A stretch of DNA of 64,000 bases from an uncultured Draconibacterium sp. (GTDB lineage Bacteria; Bacteroidota; Bacteroidia; Bacteroidales; Prolixibacteraceae). The notes beneath the pieces are model-generated. The model ran no database searches and was not told the DNA's origin. It worked only from the letters and a program-made list of their open reading frames with translations. Of this stretch, positions 44,275-53,712 are shown piece after piece; the stretch's first letter is position 1, and each line of letters begins with the position of its first letter. A program made the position numbers and the translations under genes. The DNA lies in contig NZ_CAJXTC010000018.1 of NCBI RefSeq assembly GCF_913060805.1, positions 49,673 to 113,672 of the forward strand. Reading direction: 5' to 3'.

Positions 44275-45786
44275 ATGCGCAAAAAACCTACGTTAAGTTT
44301 TTGGCAGATTTGGAATATGAGTTTTGGTTTTCTGGGTATCCAGTTTGGGTTTGCCCTGCAGAATGCCAATGTAAGCCGTATTTTCGAAACACTTGGGGCC
44401 AACGTTGAGGACATCCCGATTTTGTGGATTGCCGCACCGGTTACCGGGTTAATTGTTCAGCCAATTATAGGGCACATGAGCGATAAAACCTGGAACCGAC
44501 TCGGACGAAGACGGCCATACTTTTTATTCGGAGCCATTTTTGCTTCGCTGGCACTGCTGTTAATGCCAAACTCGCCCGCCTTGTGGGTAGCTGCCGGAAC
44601 ACTCTGGATAATGGATGCTTCCATTAATGTTTCAATGGAACCTTTCCGCGCTTTTGTTGGCGATATGTTGCCCAATGAACAACGCACGCAGGGTTTTGCC
44701 ATGCAGAGCTTTTTTATTGGTACCGGTGCCGTTGTGGGATCGGTGCTTCCGTATGCAATGACCAATTGGCTGAATATTCCAAATACCGCTCCCGAAGGAG
44801 TTATTCCTCCGTCGGTGCGCTGGTCATTCTACATTGGAGGTGTCGTTTTCTTTCTGGCCATTTTGTGGACTATTTTTTCAACCAAAGAATACCCGCCTGA
44901 AGATTTGAAAGCGTTTGAAGAAAGCGAAAGACAGACAACCAATAAAGATGAGGTAGTTAATGAAAAAGAAGTGGCCGGCAGCCGGTTCGCCAAAGTTGGC
45001 GGAATGCTGGGGCTGCTGGGTTTACTGATAGTAGTAGTTACGAAACTGATGGAGCTTGAAAAAGAGCTGTACATTCTTGGAGGCATACTTTTCCTGTTCT
45101 TTTTACTGATGATGATGGCTGCCCTGCTAAAATCGCAGAAGAAGGACAAGAATGCTTTGGTGGAGATTTTCAGCGATTTATTGCGCATGCCGGTTACCAT
45201 GAAACAACTGGCGCTGGTGCAGTTTTTTACCTGGGTCGGTTTGTTTGCATTGTGGATTTATGCCACTGCAGGAATTACCAGCCATGTGTACGGAACTTCG
45301 GATACCACGACAAAACTGTACAACGATGGTGCCGACTGGGTGACCATTCTTTTTGGCGTTTATAATGGTGTTGCCGCACTAATGGCATTTACTTTGCCTG
45401 TAATTGCAAAGTACACCAACCGAAAATTTACGCACTTCATTAGTTTAATAATTGGTGGTGTGAGCCTGGCTTCCATCTACCTTTTTAACGATCCAAACTG
45501 GCTAATTGTGCCAATGATTGGAGTTGGCATCGCGTGGGCAAGTATTCTTTCTATGCCCTATGCCATTCTTACCGGATCGCTGCCATCGAACAAAATGGGA
45601 ATTTACATGGGGATTTTCAACTTCTTTATTGTAATACCGCAAATTCTGGCGGCAACCATTTTGGGGTTCATGGTAAAAGATCTGTTTGGAGGAGAGTCGA
45701 TTTTAGCACTCGTTTTTGGAGGAGTATCAATGGTTATAGCAGCCGTGCTGGTACTTTTTGTAAAAGACATTGCAACAGAAAATTAA
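44275..45786 (+). CDS. MFS sugar transporter, probable maltose permease
   Basis: Encodes 503 aa with about 12 membrane helices in the GPH/SLC45-like branch of MFS. Seen: FWQIWNMSFGFLGIQFGFALQNANVSRIFETLGA at the start, GLIVQPIIGHMSDKTWNRLGRRRPY (the conserved cytosolic loop motif), and a central charged loop with one or two extra helices (about 225-310). Such carriers take up maltose and sucrose with protons at the inner membrane. An in-frame GTG at 44167 would add 36 residues but overlaps the -7 box, so the ATG at 44275 is chosen. The GH65 gene starts 18 bases later. Confidence 0.85.
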   Translation: MRKKPTLSFWQIWNMSFGFLGIQFGFALQNANVSRIFETLGANVEDIPILWIAAPVTGLIVQPIIGHMSDKTWNRLGRRRPYFLFGAIFASLALLLMPNSPALWVAAGTLWIMDASINVSMEPFRAFVGDMLPNEQRTQGFAMQSFFIGTGAVVGSVLPYAMTNWLNIPNTAPEGVIPPSVRWSFYIGGVVFFLAILWTIFSTKEYPPEDLKAFEESERQTTNKDEVVNEKEVAGSRFAKVGGMLGLLGLLIVVVTKLMELEKELYILGGILFLFFLLMMMAALLKSQKKDKNALVEIFSDLLRMPVTMKQLALVQFFTWVGLFALWIYATAGITSHVYGTSDTTTKLYNDGADWVTILFGVYNGVAALMAFTLPVIAKYTNRKFTHFISLIIGGVSLASIYLFNDPNWLIVPMIGVGIAWASILSMPYAILTGSLPSNKMGIYMGIFNFFIVIPQILAATILGFMVKDLFGGESILALVFGGVSMVIAAVLVLFVKDIATEN

Positions 45787-45804
45787 AAAATTAAAAACAC
45801 TGAG

Positions 45805-48114
45805 ATGAAGAATTATATCATTCATCACGACTGGAAAATAGTTGAAGAGGGTTTTGTTCCCGAACATAACCGGATTTCCGAAAGTATCTTTAGTATCGGA
45901 AACGGAAAAATGGGCCAGCGCGCCAATTTCGAGGAGAAGTATTCAGGCGACACGCTGAACGGAACATACGTTGCGGGTATTTATTACCCCGACAAAACCC
46001 GCGTGGGATGGTGGAAAAACGGCTATCCGGAGTATTTTGCCAAGATCATCAATTCTACCAACTGGATAGGAATTGGAGTTACCATTAATGGTGAAGAACT
46101 TGATCTTGCCAAGGCAAATGTACTTTCGTTTAAACGCGAGCTCGACATGCAACACGGTTTGTTAACCCGTTGTTTTGTTGCTGAAATGAAAAACGGAAAC
46201 CAGGTTGAGGTTTGTTCGCACCGTTTTGTAAGCACTGTAGCCACCGAAATTGGCGCTATCCGATACACCGTAAAAGCGCTGAATTTTGACGGTGAGATAA
46301 CAGTTACGCCTTATCTGGATGGCGATGTGGTGAACGAAGACTCCAATTACGATGAGAAATTCTGGGTAGAAATTGCCCGCGCCGTTGGCGGACCTGAAGG
46401 TTATCTGACGGTTGAAACCTTAAAAACCGGATTTCAGGTAAGTACCGGAATGTGGTTTCAGCTGCTAAAAAACGGAAATAAAGTAGAAACAGATATCACG
46501 AACAGGGAAAGTGAGAAATATGTCGAGGCATCTCAAAATGTTTCGGTAGAGAAGGGTGATGAAATAGTAGTTGAGAAATTCTCTTCTATTGTTTCTTCCC
46601 TTGATTATGAAAAGGAATCGCTTCCCGAAAAGGCAAAAGAAGCCGTTGATTTGGCTGTTGAAGCCGGTTTCGATGCTCTGTTCGAAAGTCATAAAAACCG
46701 CTGGCTGCAAAAATGGGCAACCAGTGATATTAAAATTGAAGGCGATATTGCTGCCCAGCAGGGAATTCGCTTTAATATATTTCAGCTCAATCAAACGTAT
46801 TCGGGCGAAGATGAGCGACTGAATATCGGTCCGAAAGGATTTACCGGCGAAAAATATGGCGGTGTAACCTATTGGGATACAGAGGCGTATTGTTTGCCTT
46901 TTTACCTGAGTACAGCCCCACAAAAAGTTTCGCGTAACTTGTTGGTTTACCGTCGCAAACATCTGGAAAAAGCGATTGAGAATGCAGAAAAACTTGGTTT
47001 TAAAAATGGCGCAGCATTGTACCCGATGGTTACCATTAACGGCGAAGAATGCCACAACGAGTGGGAAATTACCTTTGAAGAGGTTCACCGAAACGGAGCG
47101 ATTGCTTATGCCATTTTCGATTATATAAATTACACAGGCGATAAGGAATACCTTGCTCCGATGGGTTTTGAGGTGTTGCTGGGTATTAGTCGTTTTTGGA
47201 GCCAGCGCGTAAACTGGTCGGCCGACAAAGAAAAGTATGTAATGCTGGGCGTTACCGGGCCAAACGAATACGAGAATAACGTAAACAATAATTTCCACAC
47301 CAGCTATTTGGCCGTGTGGACATTAAAATATACGCTTGAAGCCATTGAATACCTGAAAAAGGAATTCCCGTTCCTGTTCGAGGAATTGGTGAAAAAATGG
47401 AAATTCAACGAGTTGAACGAAACGGCACGTTGGAAAGATATCATTGATAAAATGTATTTCGCAAGAGATGAAAAGCGTGGTATTTTCCTGCAGCAGGATG
47501 GATTTTTGGATAAGGATTTGACACCAGTGGCCGAACTTCCGGCTGAGGATTTACCTATTAACCAGAACTGGTCGTGGGACCGCATTTTGCGCGCTCCTTA
47601 CATAAAACAGGCTGATACTTTGCAGAGTTTGTATCTGTTCCAGGAGAATTTTACTACCGAAGAATTGAAACGACATTTCGATTTTTACGAGCCTTTAACC
47701 GTTCATGAATCGTCGTTGTCGCCATGTGTTCACTCCATTCTGGCAGCAAAAATTGGTTACCAGGAGAAAGCTTACGAAATGTATTTGCGCACGTCGCGCC
47801 TCGATTTAGATGATTACAATAACGACACCGAAGACGGTCTGCACATTACAAGTATGGGCGGAACATGGATGTCGTTTGTAATGGCATTTGGCGGAATGCG
47901 CGTGGTGAAAAACAAACTCACCTTTAATCCGTTTCTGCCTGAATCCTGGAAATCATACGGATTCCGAATCGATTTTGGAGGTGCGCATCTCGAAGTAAAA
48001 ATGAAACATGGGGAGTTTTTTATAATCAATCATTCTTCGGTTGTTGTTGAAGCAACGGTTTGGGGAACTGAGCACAAGATTGCCGGAAACTCTACTCTTG
48101 AAATTAAAAAGTAA
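45805..48114 (+). CDS. GH65 glycoside phosphorylase, probable maltose phosphorylase
   Basis: Encodes 769 aa, the usual length. It would split maltose with phosphate to glucose and beta-glucose-1-phosphate in the cytosol (no signal peptide). The catalytic acid is in TGPNEYENNVNNN (Glu488). Other family features are YWDTEAYCLPFYL, YRRKHLEKAIENAEKLG, HNEWEITFEEVHRNGAIAYA, and the phosphate-side ESSLSPCVHSILAAKIG near the C terminus. Kojibiose or trehalose phosphorylase activity cannot be excluded by eye; maltose is favoured by the MFS, GH13 and sus neighbours. The beta-phosphoglucomutase usually encoded beside it is absent here. Confidence 0.88.
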   Translation: MKNYIIHHDWKIVEEGFVPEHNRISESIFSIGNGKMGQRANFEEKYSGDTLNGTYVAGIYYPDKTRVGWWKNGYPEYFAKIINSTNWIGIGVTINGEELDLAKANVLSFKRELDMQHGLLTRCFVAEMKNGNQVEVCSHRFVSTVATEIGAIRYTVKALNFDGEITVTPYLDGDVVNEDSNYDEKFWVEIARAVGGPEGYLTVETLKTGFQVSTGMWFQLLKNGNKVETDITNRESEKYVEASQNVSVEKGDEIVVEKFSSIVSSLDYEKESLPEKAKEAVDLAVEAGFDALFESHKNRWLQKWATSDIKIEGDIAAQQGIRFNIFQLNQTYSGEDERLNIGPKGFTGEKYGGVTYWDTEAYCLPFYLSTAPQKVSRNLLVYRRKHLEKAIENAEKLGFKNGAALYPMVTINGEECHNEWEITFEEVHRNGAIAYAIFDYINYTGDKEYLAPMGFEVLLGISRFWSQRVNWSADKEKYVMLGVTGPNEYENNVNNNFHTSYLAVWTLKYTLEAIEYLKKEFPFLFEELVKKWKFNELNETARWKDIIDKMYFARDEKRGIFLQQDGFLDKDLTPVAELPAEDLPINQNWSWDRILRAPYIKQADTLQSLYLFQENFTTEELKRHFDFYEPLTVHESSLSPCVHSILAAKIGYQEKAYEMYLRTSRLDLDDYNNDTEDGLHITSMGGTWMSFVMAFGGMRVVKNKLTFNPFLPESWKSYGFRIDFGGAHLEVKMKHGEFFIINHSSVVVEATVWGTEHKIAGNSTLEIKK

Positions 48115-48140
48115 ATAATTTACCCTTTTGTCTGTCGACA

Positions 48141-48232
48141 TTTTCCCTCGCGAGGGAAAACAGTTACAAATAAGCCGGAGCTTTGATTAAGGTAAAAGCT
48201 GGTTTGATTCATGTTCCCCTAATTAGGGGAAC
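48141..48232. repeat. two perfect 20-bp palindromes between GH65 and GH13 genes
   Basis: TTTTCCCTCGCGAGGGAAAA (48141-48160) and GTTCCCCTAATTAGGGGAAC (48213-48232) are each perfect palindromes. The second is followed by GGGTAAGGGG, a sequence type I recall in dispersed repeats of this phylum. They could act as mRNA processing or stability hairpins within the operon. Confidence 0.6.
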
Positions 48233-48284
48233 TCCCGACAGGGTAAGGGGTAACGCAAATTTGAAACGACTAAAACGTTATAAA

Positions 48285-50123
48285 ATGAAGAAACTTATCA
48301 CTTTGTTTATCATCCTGCTTACCCTGAATGTTGTGGGGCAGGAAGTATCTCGGGTTGAGCCGCCAAACTGGTGGGCCGGAATGAAAAACCCAGATTTGCA
48401 GTTGCTGGTTTATGGCGAGGATATCTCAAAAACCGATGTAGTAATCGATTACCCGGGAGTAACTTTGGAGGCCACCACAAAAGTGGAAAATCCGAATTAC
48501 CTGTTTGTCGACTTGAAGTTGGCAAAGGATGTAAAACCCGGCGAGTTTGAGATTCAATTTAAACAAGGCGATAAAGTTGTAGATAGCTACAATTACGAAT
48601 TATGGGATCGCGAAAAAGGATCGGCAAAACGTGAAGGTTTTAATTCATCGGATGTAATTTATCTGATTACACCCGACCGATTTGTGAATGGCGACACCAG
48701 CAACGATGAGGTGGAAGGAATGAAAGAAGGCCTCGATCGCGATTATAACTATGGCCGCCACGGTGGCGATATTCGCGGTATTATCAATTCGCTGGATTAC
48801 CTGCAGGACATGGGATTTACTGCCGTCTGGTTAAATCCTGTGCTTGAAAACGATATGCCCGAATCGTCGTACCACGGTTATGCTTGTACCGATTTTTACC
48901 AGGTTGACCGGCGTTATGGTTCGAATGAAGAGTACCAGGAGCTAAATGAAGAGCTGGATAAACGTGGCATGAAACTGATCATGGATTTGATCTTTAATCA
49001 CTGTGGATCAGAACACTGGTGGATGCATGATATGCCAATGAGCGACTGGATCAACAATTATCCTGATATGAAAATTACCAGTCACCGTCGTAACGTAAAT
49101 GAAGATCCACACGCTTCGGAAGCAGATAAAAAGGCGATGGTGGACGGTTGGTTTGTTCCATCGATGCCCGACATGAACCAGAAAAATCCATTTCTGGCAA
49201 AATACCTCATTCAAAACAGTATTTGGTGGGTTGAATATGTTGGTCTGGAAGGAATTCGACAGGACACGTGGCCTTATCCCGACAAGAATATGATGAGCGA
49301 TTGGACAAAAGAACTGCTGGAAGAATATCCGAATTTTAATGTGGTTGGCGAAGAGTGGACCACCAATCCGGCGATTGTTTCGTACTGGCAAAAGGGAAAA
49401 TACAATCAGGACGGCTATAAGAATTATGCCCCGAGTATGATGGATTTCCCGTTGCAGAGCGCCGCTGCCGAAGGATTAAGAAACGAAGAAAGTTTCGACT
49501 TTGGCTTGATTCAGCTTTATTATGCATTGTCGAACGATTTTTTGTATCCTGATCCTTACAAGCTGACCATTTTTCCGGATAACCACGATATGTCGCGGTT
49601 TTATGTGCAGGTTGGCGAAGATGTTGATCTGCTGAAAATGGGAGTTACGTTCTTTTTAACGACCCGTGGAATTCCGCAAATTTATTACGGTACCGAAATT
49701 CTAATGCGTCACGACGGAAGTGAACACGGCGATATTCGTGCTGATTATCCCGGTGGTTGGGAAGGCGACAAAGTAAATGCTTTTACAGGCGAAGGAATGA
49801 GCGAAGCCGCAAAAGATATGCAGCAGTATGTTTCCAAAATCCAGAACTGGCGTAAAAATGCCGATGTAATTCACGATGGAAAATTGATGCACTTTGTTCC
49901 GGAGGATGGTACTTATACCTATTTCCGTTACAACGATGATGAAGCAGTAATGGTGATTCTGAATAAAAACACTGAAGCAAAAACGCTTAAAACCGATCGT
50001 TTTGAGGAAGTGATCGACGGATATACTTCTGGAAAAGAAATAATTTTTGGTAATACGATTTCTGATATCTCGGAAGTTACAGTGCCTGCAAAATCAGCAG
50101 TAATTGTTGAATTAAGTAAATAG
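48285..50123 (+). CDS. GH13 neopullulanase/cyclomaltodextrinase-like enzyme (SusA-like)
   Basis: Encodes 612 aa from the ATG at 48285; a longer frame from TTG at 48183 would translate the palindromic repeats and is rejected. The signal peptide ends near NVVGQ (residue 18), so it is probably periplasmic. An N-terminal cyclomaltodextrinase-type beta domain (about 20-115) precedes the barrel: VIYLITPDRFVNGD, MDLIFNHCGSEHWW, the nucleophile in GIRQDTW (Asp327), the acid/base in VVGEEW (Glu356), FPDNHDMSR, and GIPQIYYGTE. It would hydrolyse imported maltooligosaccharides to maltose and glucose, as SusA does. Confidence 0.9.
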   Translation: MKKLITLFIILLTLNVVGQEVSRVEPPNWWAGMKNPDLQLLVYGEDISKTDVVIDYPGVTLEATTKVENPNYLFVDLKLAKDVKPGEFEIQFKQGDKVVDSYNYELWDREKGSAKREGFNSSDVIYLITPDRFVNGDTSNDEVEGMKEGLDRDYNYGRHGGDIRGIINSLDYLQDMGFTAVWLNPVLENDMPESSYHGYACTDFYQVDRRYGSNEEYQELNEELDKRGMKLIMDLIFNHCGSEHWWMHDMPMSDWINNYPDMKITSHRRNVNEDPHASEADKKAMVDGWFVPSMPDMNQKNPFLAKYLIQNSIWWVEYVGLEGIRQDTWPYPDKNMMSDWTKELLEEYPNFNVVGEEWTTNPAIVSYWQKGKYNQDGYKNYAPSMMDFPLQSAAAEGLRNEESFDFGLIQLYYALSNDFLYPDPYKLTIFPDNHDMSRFYVQVGEDVDLLKMGVTFFLTTRGIPQIYYGTEILMRHDGSEHGDIRADYPGGWEGDKVNAFTGEGMSEAAKDMQQYVSKIQNWRKNADVIHDGKLMHFVPEDGTYTYFRYNDDEAVMVILNKNTEAKTLKTDRFEEVIDGYTSGKEIIFGNTISDISEVTVPAKSAVIVELSK

Positions 50124-50130
50124 AGCAAAA

Positions 50131-50179
50131 GCCCTGTAAGGGCGAAATATTTTAGCCCGGGGCAGCGCCCCGGGTTTTT
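50131..50179 (+). repeat. REP-like hairpin pair, possibly a terminator, between the two GH13 genes
   Basis: GCCCT-GTA-AGGGC (50131-50143) is followed by CCCGGGGC-AGC-GCCCCGGG (50156-50174) and five T. GC-rich hairpins of this form are dispersed in many Bacteroidota genomes. The T-run makes partial termination before the last gene possible. Confidence 0.6.
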
Positions 50180-50266
50180 AATGTATATTAGCTAAAGGCG
50201 CATTCACTCGTGTTTTATGAAATGATGCCGTTACATGCGCCGCACACACATCAAAGCATAAAACCA

Positions 50267-52150
50267 ATGAAAAATTTTGTTCCCGCATCTTTTTTAATTT
50301 TGGCTCTTTTTGCCTGCCAGCCAGCGCAAAAACAGAAGCCTGAACAACCCGATTCGCCGAAAGGAAAATTTGTGGTTTACCAGGTGTTTACCCGTTTGTT
50401 TGGTAATACCAATACCACCAATAAACCGTGGGGAACCATTGAAGAGAACGGTGTTGGGAAGTTCAACGATTTTACCGATCGGGCACTCGACGAGATTAAA
50501 TCGATGGGTGTTACGCACATTTGGTACACGGGAGTGCCGCATCATGATGTGATAACCGATTATACAGAATACGGCATTTCAAACGACGATCCCGATGTGG
50601 TAAAGGGCCGTGCCGGTTCACCTTACGCGGTGAAAGATTATTACAATGTAAATCCCGATCTGGCGATTGATCCTGCAAACCGACTGGCAGAGTTTGAAGC
50701 CCTGATTGAACGCACACATAAACACGGCATGAAGGTGATCATCGATATTGTTCCCAATCATGTTGCCCGGAATTACCAGTCGATTTCGAAACCTGAAGGT
50801 GTTTCCGATTTTGGAGAGAACGACGATACTTCGGTGGAATACAAACGCGATAATAACTTCTATTACATTCCCGGCGAGGCATTTCAGGTACCCGAGTTTT
50901 TGAATGGTTACCAACCTTTGGGAGGCGATGACAATCCGCTTTCGGATGGGAAGTTTGATGAGAATCCGGCCAAATGGACCGGTAACGGTGCGCGCCTGGC
51001 ACAACCCGGATTTTACGACTGGTACGAAACGGTAAAAGTAAATTACGGTGTAAAACCCGATGGAACTTACGATTTTGATTTGCTTCCCGAAGGTTATGAC
51101 AGGGAAGATTATGAAGCTCATTTTGAATTCTGGCAAAATAAAGACGTGCCGGATTCGTGGAAGAAGTTCAGAGACATTGCCGTTTACTGGCTGGAAAAAG
51201 GAGTGGATGGTTTCCGTTATGATATGGCCGAAATGGTTCCGGTTGAATTCTGGAGTTACATGAACTCGGCTATAAAAATGAAAAATCCGGATGCTTTTCT
51301 GCTGGCAGAGGTTTATAATCCTGCTCTGTATCGCGATTACATCCACAAAGGGAAAATGGATTACCTGTACGACAAAGTGGAGTTGTACGATACGCTGAAA
51401 CACATTATGCAAGGACACGGCAGTACCGATAATCTTCCGGCGATTTATGATGGATTGGAAGATATCGAGCATCACATGCTGCACTTTTTGGAGAACCACG
51501 ATGAGCAACGTATTGCAAGTGCAGATTTTGCAGGAAAAGCTGAAAAAGGAAAACCGGCAATGGTGGTCTCAACTTGTTTGAGCACATCGCCGACCATGAT
51601 ATATTTTGGACAAAATGTTGGCGAACCCGGTGATGGCGACATGGGATTTGGAGATGAAACACGCACTTCTATTTTTGATTATTGCGGTGTACCAGCGCAT
51701 CAACGTTGGATGAATTATGGAAAATTTGATGGCGGGCAGTCAACCGATGCAGAGAAAGAACTCAATACTTTTTACAAAAACCTGCTGAGTTTTTCTGCAA
51801 ATTCTGCGGCTTTGATGGGCGATTATAAAGAGATTCACTCGTACAATCGACAAAATACAGAAGGTTATACCGATAAATTATTTTCGTTTGTGCGTTGGAA
51901 CGGAGATGACCGATTGATAGTAGTGAGTAATTTCGAAGAGGTTTCGCACAGGTTTCAGCTTAAACTGGATGAGAAAACAGTGAAAGCTTTGCATTTAACA
52001 GACGGGTTTTATCAGCTAACTGAACAACTGACAAATGAAGATGAATTTGTACTGGAGGTTAAAAACGGAAAGGGTAAGGTTGAATTGGAATTGGCAGAAC
52101 TCGAATCATTCATTTTGAAAATGGATGTGCTTTCAGATGTTTCAGAATAA
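50267..52150 (+). CDS. GH13 alpha-amylase family lipoprotein
   Basis: Encodes 627 aa from the ATG at 50267, chosen because MKNFVPASFLILALFAC is a lipoprotein signal (Cys17); an upstream in-frame ATG at 50210 adds 19 unlike residues. The GH13 core is complete: VVYQVFTRLFGN, VIIDIVPNHVAR, the nucleophile in GVDGFRYDMAEM, the acid/base in AFLLAEVYN, and HFLENHDEQRIAS. A C-terminal beta domain covers about 530-620. It is probably periplasm- or surface-anchored and acts on maltodextrins; the subfamily is not settled by eye. It is the last gene of the transporter operon, with a terminator about 190 bases on. Confidence 0.88.
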   Translation: MKNFVPASFLILALFACQPAQKQKPEQPDSPKGKFVVYQVFTRLFGNTNTTNKPWGTIEENGVGKFNDFTDRALDEIKSMGVTHIWYTGVPHHDVITDYTEYGISNDDPDVVKGRAGSPYAVKDYYNVNPDLAIDPANRLAEFEALIERTHKHGMKVIIDIVPNHVARNYQSISKPEGVSDFGENDDTSVEYKRDNNFYYIPGEAFQVPEFLNGYQPLGGDDNPLSDGKFDENPAKWTGNGARLAQPGFYDWYETVKVNYGVKPDGTYDFDLLPEGYDREDYEAHFEFWQNKDVPDSWKKFRDIAVYWLEKGVDGFRYDMAEMVPVEFWSYMNSAIKMKNPDAFLLAEVYNPALYRDYIHKGKMDYLYDKVELYDTLKHIMQGHGSTDNLPAIYDGLEDIEHHMLHFLENHDEQRIASADFAGKAEKGKPAMVVSTCLSTSPTMIYFGQNVGEPGDGDMGFGDETRTSIFDYCGVPAHQRWMNYGKFDGGQSTDAEKELNTFYKNLLSFSANSAALMGDYKEIHSYNRQNTEGYTDKLFSFVRWNGDDRLIVVSNFEEVSHRFQLKLDEKTVKALHLTDGFYQLTEQLTNEDEFVLEVKNGKGKVELELAELESFILKMDVLSDVSE

Positions 52151-52342
52151 AATACAACAAACAAGTTCCTGCGATTATCCGCGCGATCTGCGTGAAAAAT
52201 TAGCATTGAAATAAAAAAAATCACAATTCGGTAAACCTTTTCTAGTAACTGGTGTTTTAGTGTTACAAATCTTTCTTCATAAAGATTTACATACCATAAA
52301 AGATGGTTTGGTTTTTGGTTTAGTTTAGGTTTAGGTTGATTG

Positions 52343-52379
52343 AGAAAGGGCTGGTTGTTGAACCGGCCTTTCGTTTTTT
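52343..52379 (+). terminator. terminator of the plus-strand maltodextrin operon
   Basis: GAAAGGGCTGGTT pairs with AACCGGCCTTTC with one bulge and is followed by TTTTTT. Confidence 0.7.
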
Positions 52380-52500
52380 ATAACGGTCAGGTTTTTCTCT
52401 TTACAGCTTTAATTTTCACTAATTGATCTTATTTGGAACAAACCCATTTTATTGAATTGCTAAAATGTTATAGAAGCTTTTGTCCTAATGCCGGACGGGC

Positions 52501-52831
52501 AGTTCCTTTTGCATTCGATCAAAAGGGACTCCCGATTAATCGGGATCAAAAAATAACCTTTGCGTTTTTTCAATGTAGCCAATTAGCTCGACTGACGGAT
52601 TTTTGATGCGCCCGCACAAAATTTGCCCTCAAGTCCGCCTTCGAGAAAAAGCGTTAGGAAAATAAATGGAGAGAACGTCAAGAAATCAAGTTTGTTTAAC
52701 GCTCGTTAGACCTGAAGAATGAAGGGCTAAAAGGAGGAGTTTCTTGATTTTAGTGAAAGGAATTTATTTTTAGTTTTTTATCGTCAGCGGTGGCTTTTTT
52801 GAATCCTTTTTCAGCTATAGGAAAAAGGATT
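52501..52831. repeat. second hairpin-bounded non-coding element
   Basis: The gap 52151-52886 has no convincing gene. The element starts with AGTTCCTTTTG (52501-52511) pairing with CAAAAGGGACT (52520-52530, one mismatch) next to a perfect palindrome CCCGATTAATCGGG (52531-52544). It ends with AATCCTTTTT (52802-52811) pairing with AAAAAGGATT (52822-52831). Size and hairpin ends resemble the block at 12767-13155, but I could not align the interiors. Confidence 0.45.
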
Positions 52832-52886
52832 TCCTGTCTGGAAAGACAATTCTAAATCGTAGCTTCTTTTATATTTCAATCAGCCC

Positions 52887-53456
52887 CTATTTTAAACCCA
52901 ACTTCTTTTTATTGGTAAGTAATTCAATCGATTCATTAATCCTTTTTTCTTTTGTTTCAGGTCGTTTAGCTGTATTAATCCACAATATAAAATGATTTTT
53001 TTGTGTCTGAGTCAGACTGTCAAAATAAGCACTGGCTTTGCTGTTATTGTTTAGCTCAGCTTTAAACTGATCAGATATTTCAAGTCCAGTTCGTGGAAAG
53101 GAATAAGCCCTTTCCCAATTCCCGTTTTGTTTGGCGGCTTCCACAAGTTTTAAACCCTGAGGTTTCATTCTTCCTTCTTGCAATAATTTGGCAATGCGTT
53201 TTTTATTTACTGACGACCATACACTGTTTTCTTTTCGCGGCGTAAATCGCCGGGTGTAACATTCATCGTCGATTCGTTTTACCAAGCCGTCGATCCAGCC
53301 ATAACACAGCGCTGTTTCCACCGAATCGTCGTAAGAAATACACGGTTTCCCGGTGTGCTTTTTGTAATAGACCAGCAATAATTCTTTTTCTTTATCATGG
53401 TTTTTATCTAGCCATCCAGCCCAATCTTCCTCGTTTTTAAAGTATTGCTTTTTCAT
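52887..53456 (-). CDS. YdeI/OmpD-associated family protein
   Basis: Encodes 189 aa from MKKQYFKNEED; an in-frame ATG 12 codons earlier is less like the family. Features: DWAGWLDKNHDKEKELLLVYYKK, the YdeI signature SYDDSVETALCYGWIDGLVKRIDDECYTRRFTPRK (split between residues about 50 and 84), WSSVNKKRIAKLLQEGRM, and a C-terminal block HFILWINTAKRPETKEKRI. The family includes proteins said to protect against bacteriocins or peptides; the mechanism is unknown. It is cytosolic and alone, with no partner gene. Confidence 0.8.
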   Translation of the reverse strand: MKKQYFKNEEDWAGWLDKNHDKEKELLLVYYKKHTGKPCISYDDSVETALCYGWIDGLVKRIDDECYTRRFTPRKENSVWSSVNKKRIAKLLQEGRMKPQGLKLVEAAKQNGNWERAYSFPRTGLEISDQFKAELNNNSKASAYFDSLTQTQKNHFILWINTAKRPETKEKRINESIELLTNKKKLGLK

Positions 53457-53537
53457 GCCACCGTAATATTCCAACAAGTTATATAAAAACACCCGCTTTC
53501 CATAACGAAAAACGGGTGAATCAATAAGGATTATTTT

Positions 53538-53703
53538 AAGTGTCGTGTCACGCCTGCTCTAACAGCCCAAGTTTTGTTCTTTTTTGTTTTTACTCATCAT
53601 AAAAAGACTCACGTAGCTGCGGCTATGCTTACTTTTTCTGATTTCGTAAAACTCAAAAAAATAACCGCAACTTAACTGTCATTTCAGACCTGATACGACA
53701 CTT
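53538..53703. mobile_element. 166-bp MITE-like element with 19-bp imperfect terminal inverted repeats
   Basis: The ends AAGTGTCGTGTCACGCCTG and its counterpart reading AAGTGTCGTATCAGGTCTG on the other strand match at 15 to 16 of 19 positions, with the outer nine identical. No ORF is inside. It sits between the YdeI-like gene and the M56 gene. No target duplication could be confirmed. Confidence 0.5.
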
Positions 53704-53712
53704 GTTTTCTGT

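Noticed and set aside
46465..47298. Long open frame on the minus strand inside the GH65 gene
   Set aside because: It is antisense to a well-supported enzyme, its translation matches no family, and codon periodicity follows the GH65 frame.
48183..48284. N-terminal extension of the SusA-like enzyme from a TTG
   Set aside because: It would translate the palindromic repeat, and the signal peptide begins at the later ATG.
50618..51508. 296-codon minus-strand frame inside the GH13 lipoprotein gene
   Set aside because: Antisense to conserved GH13 motifs; composition (many His, Ile, Phe, Val) is typical of a shadow frame.
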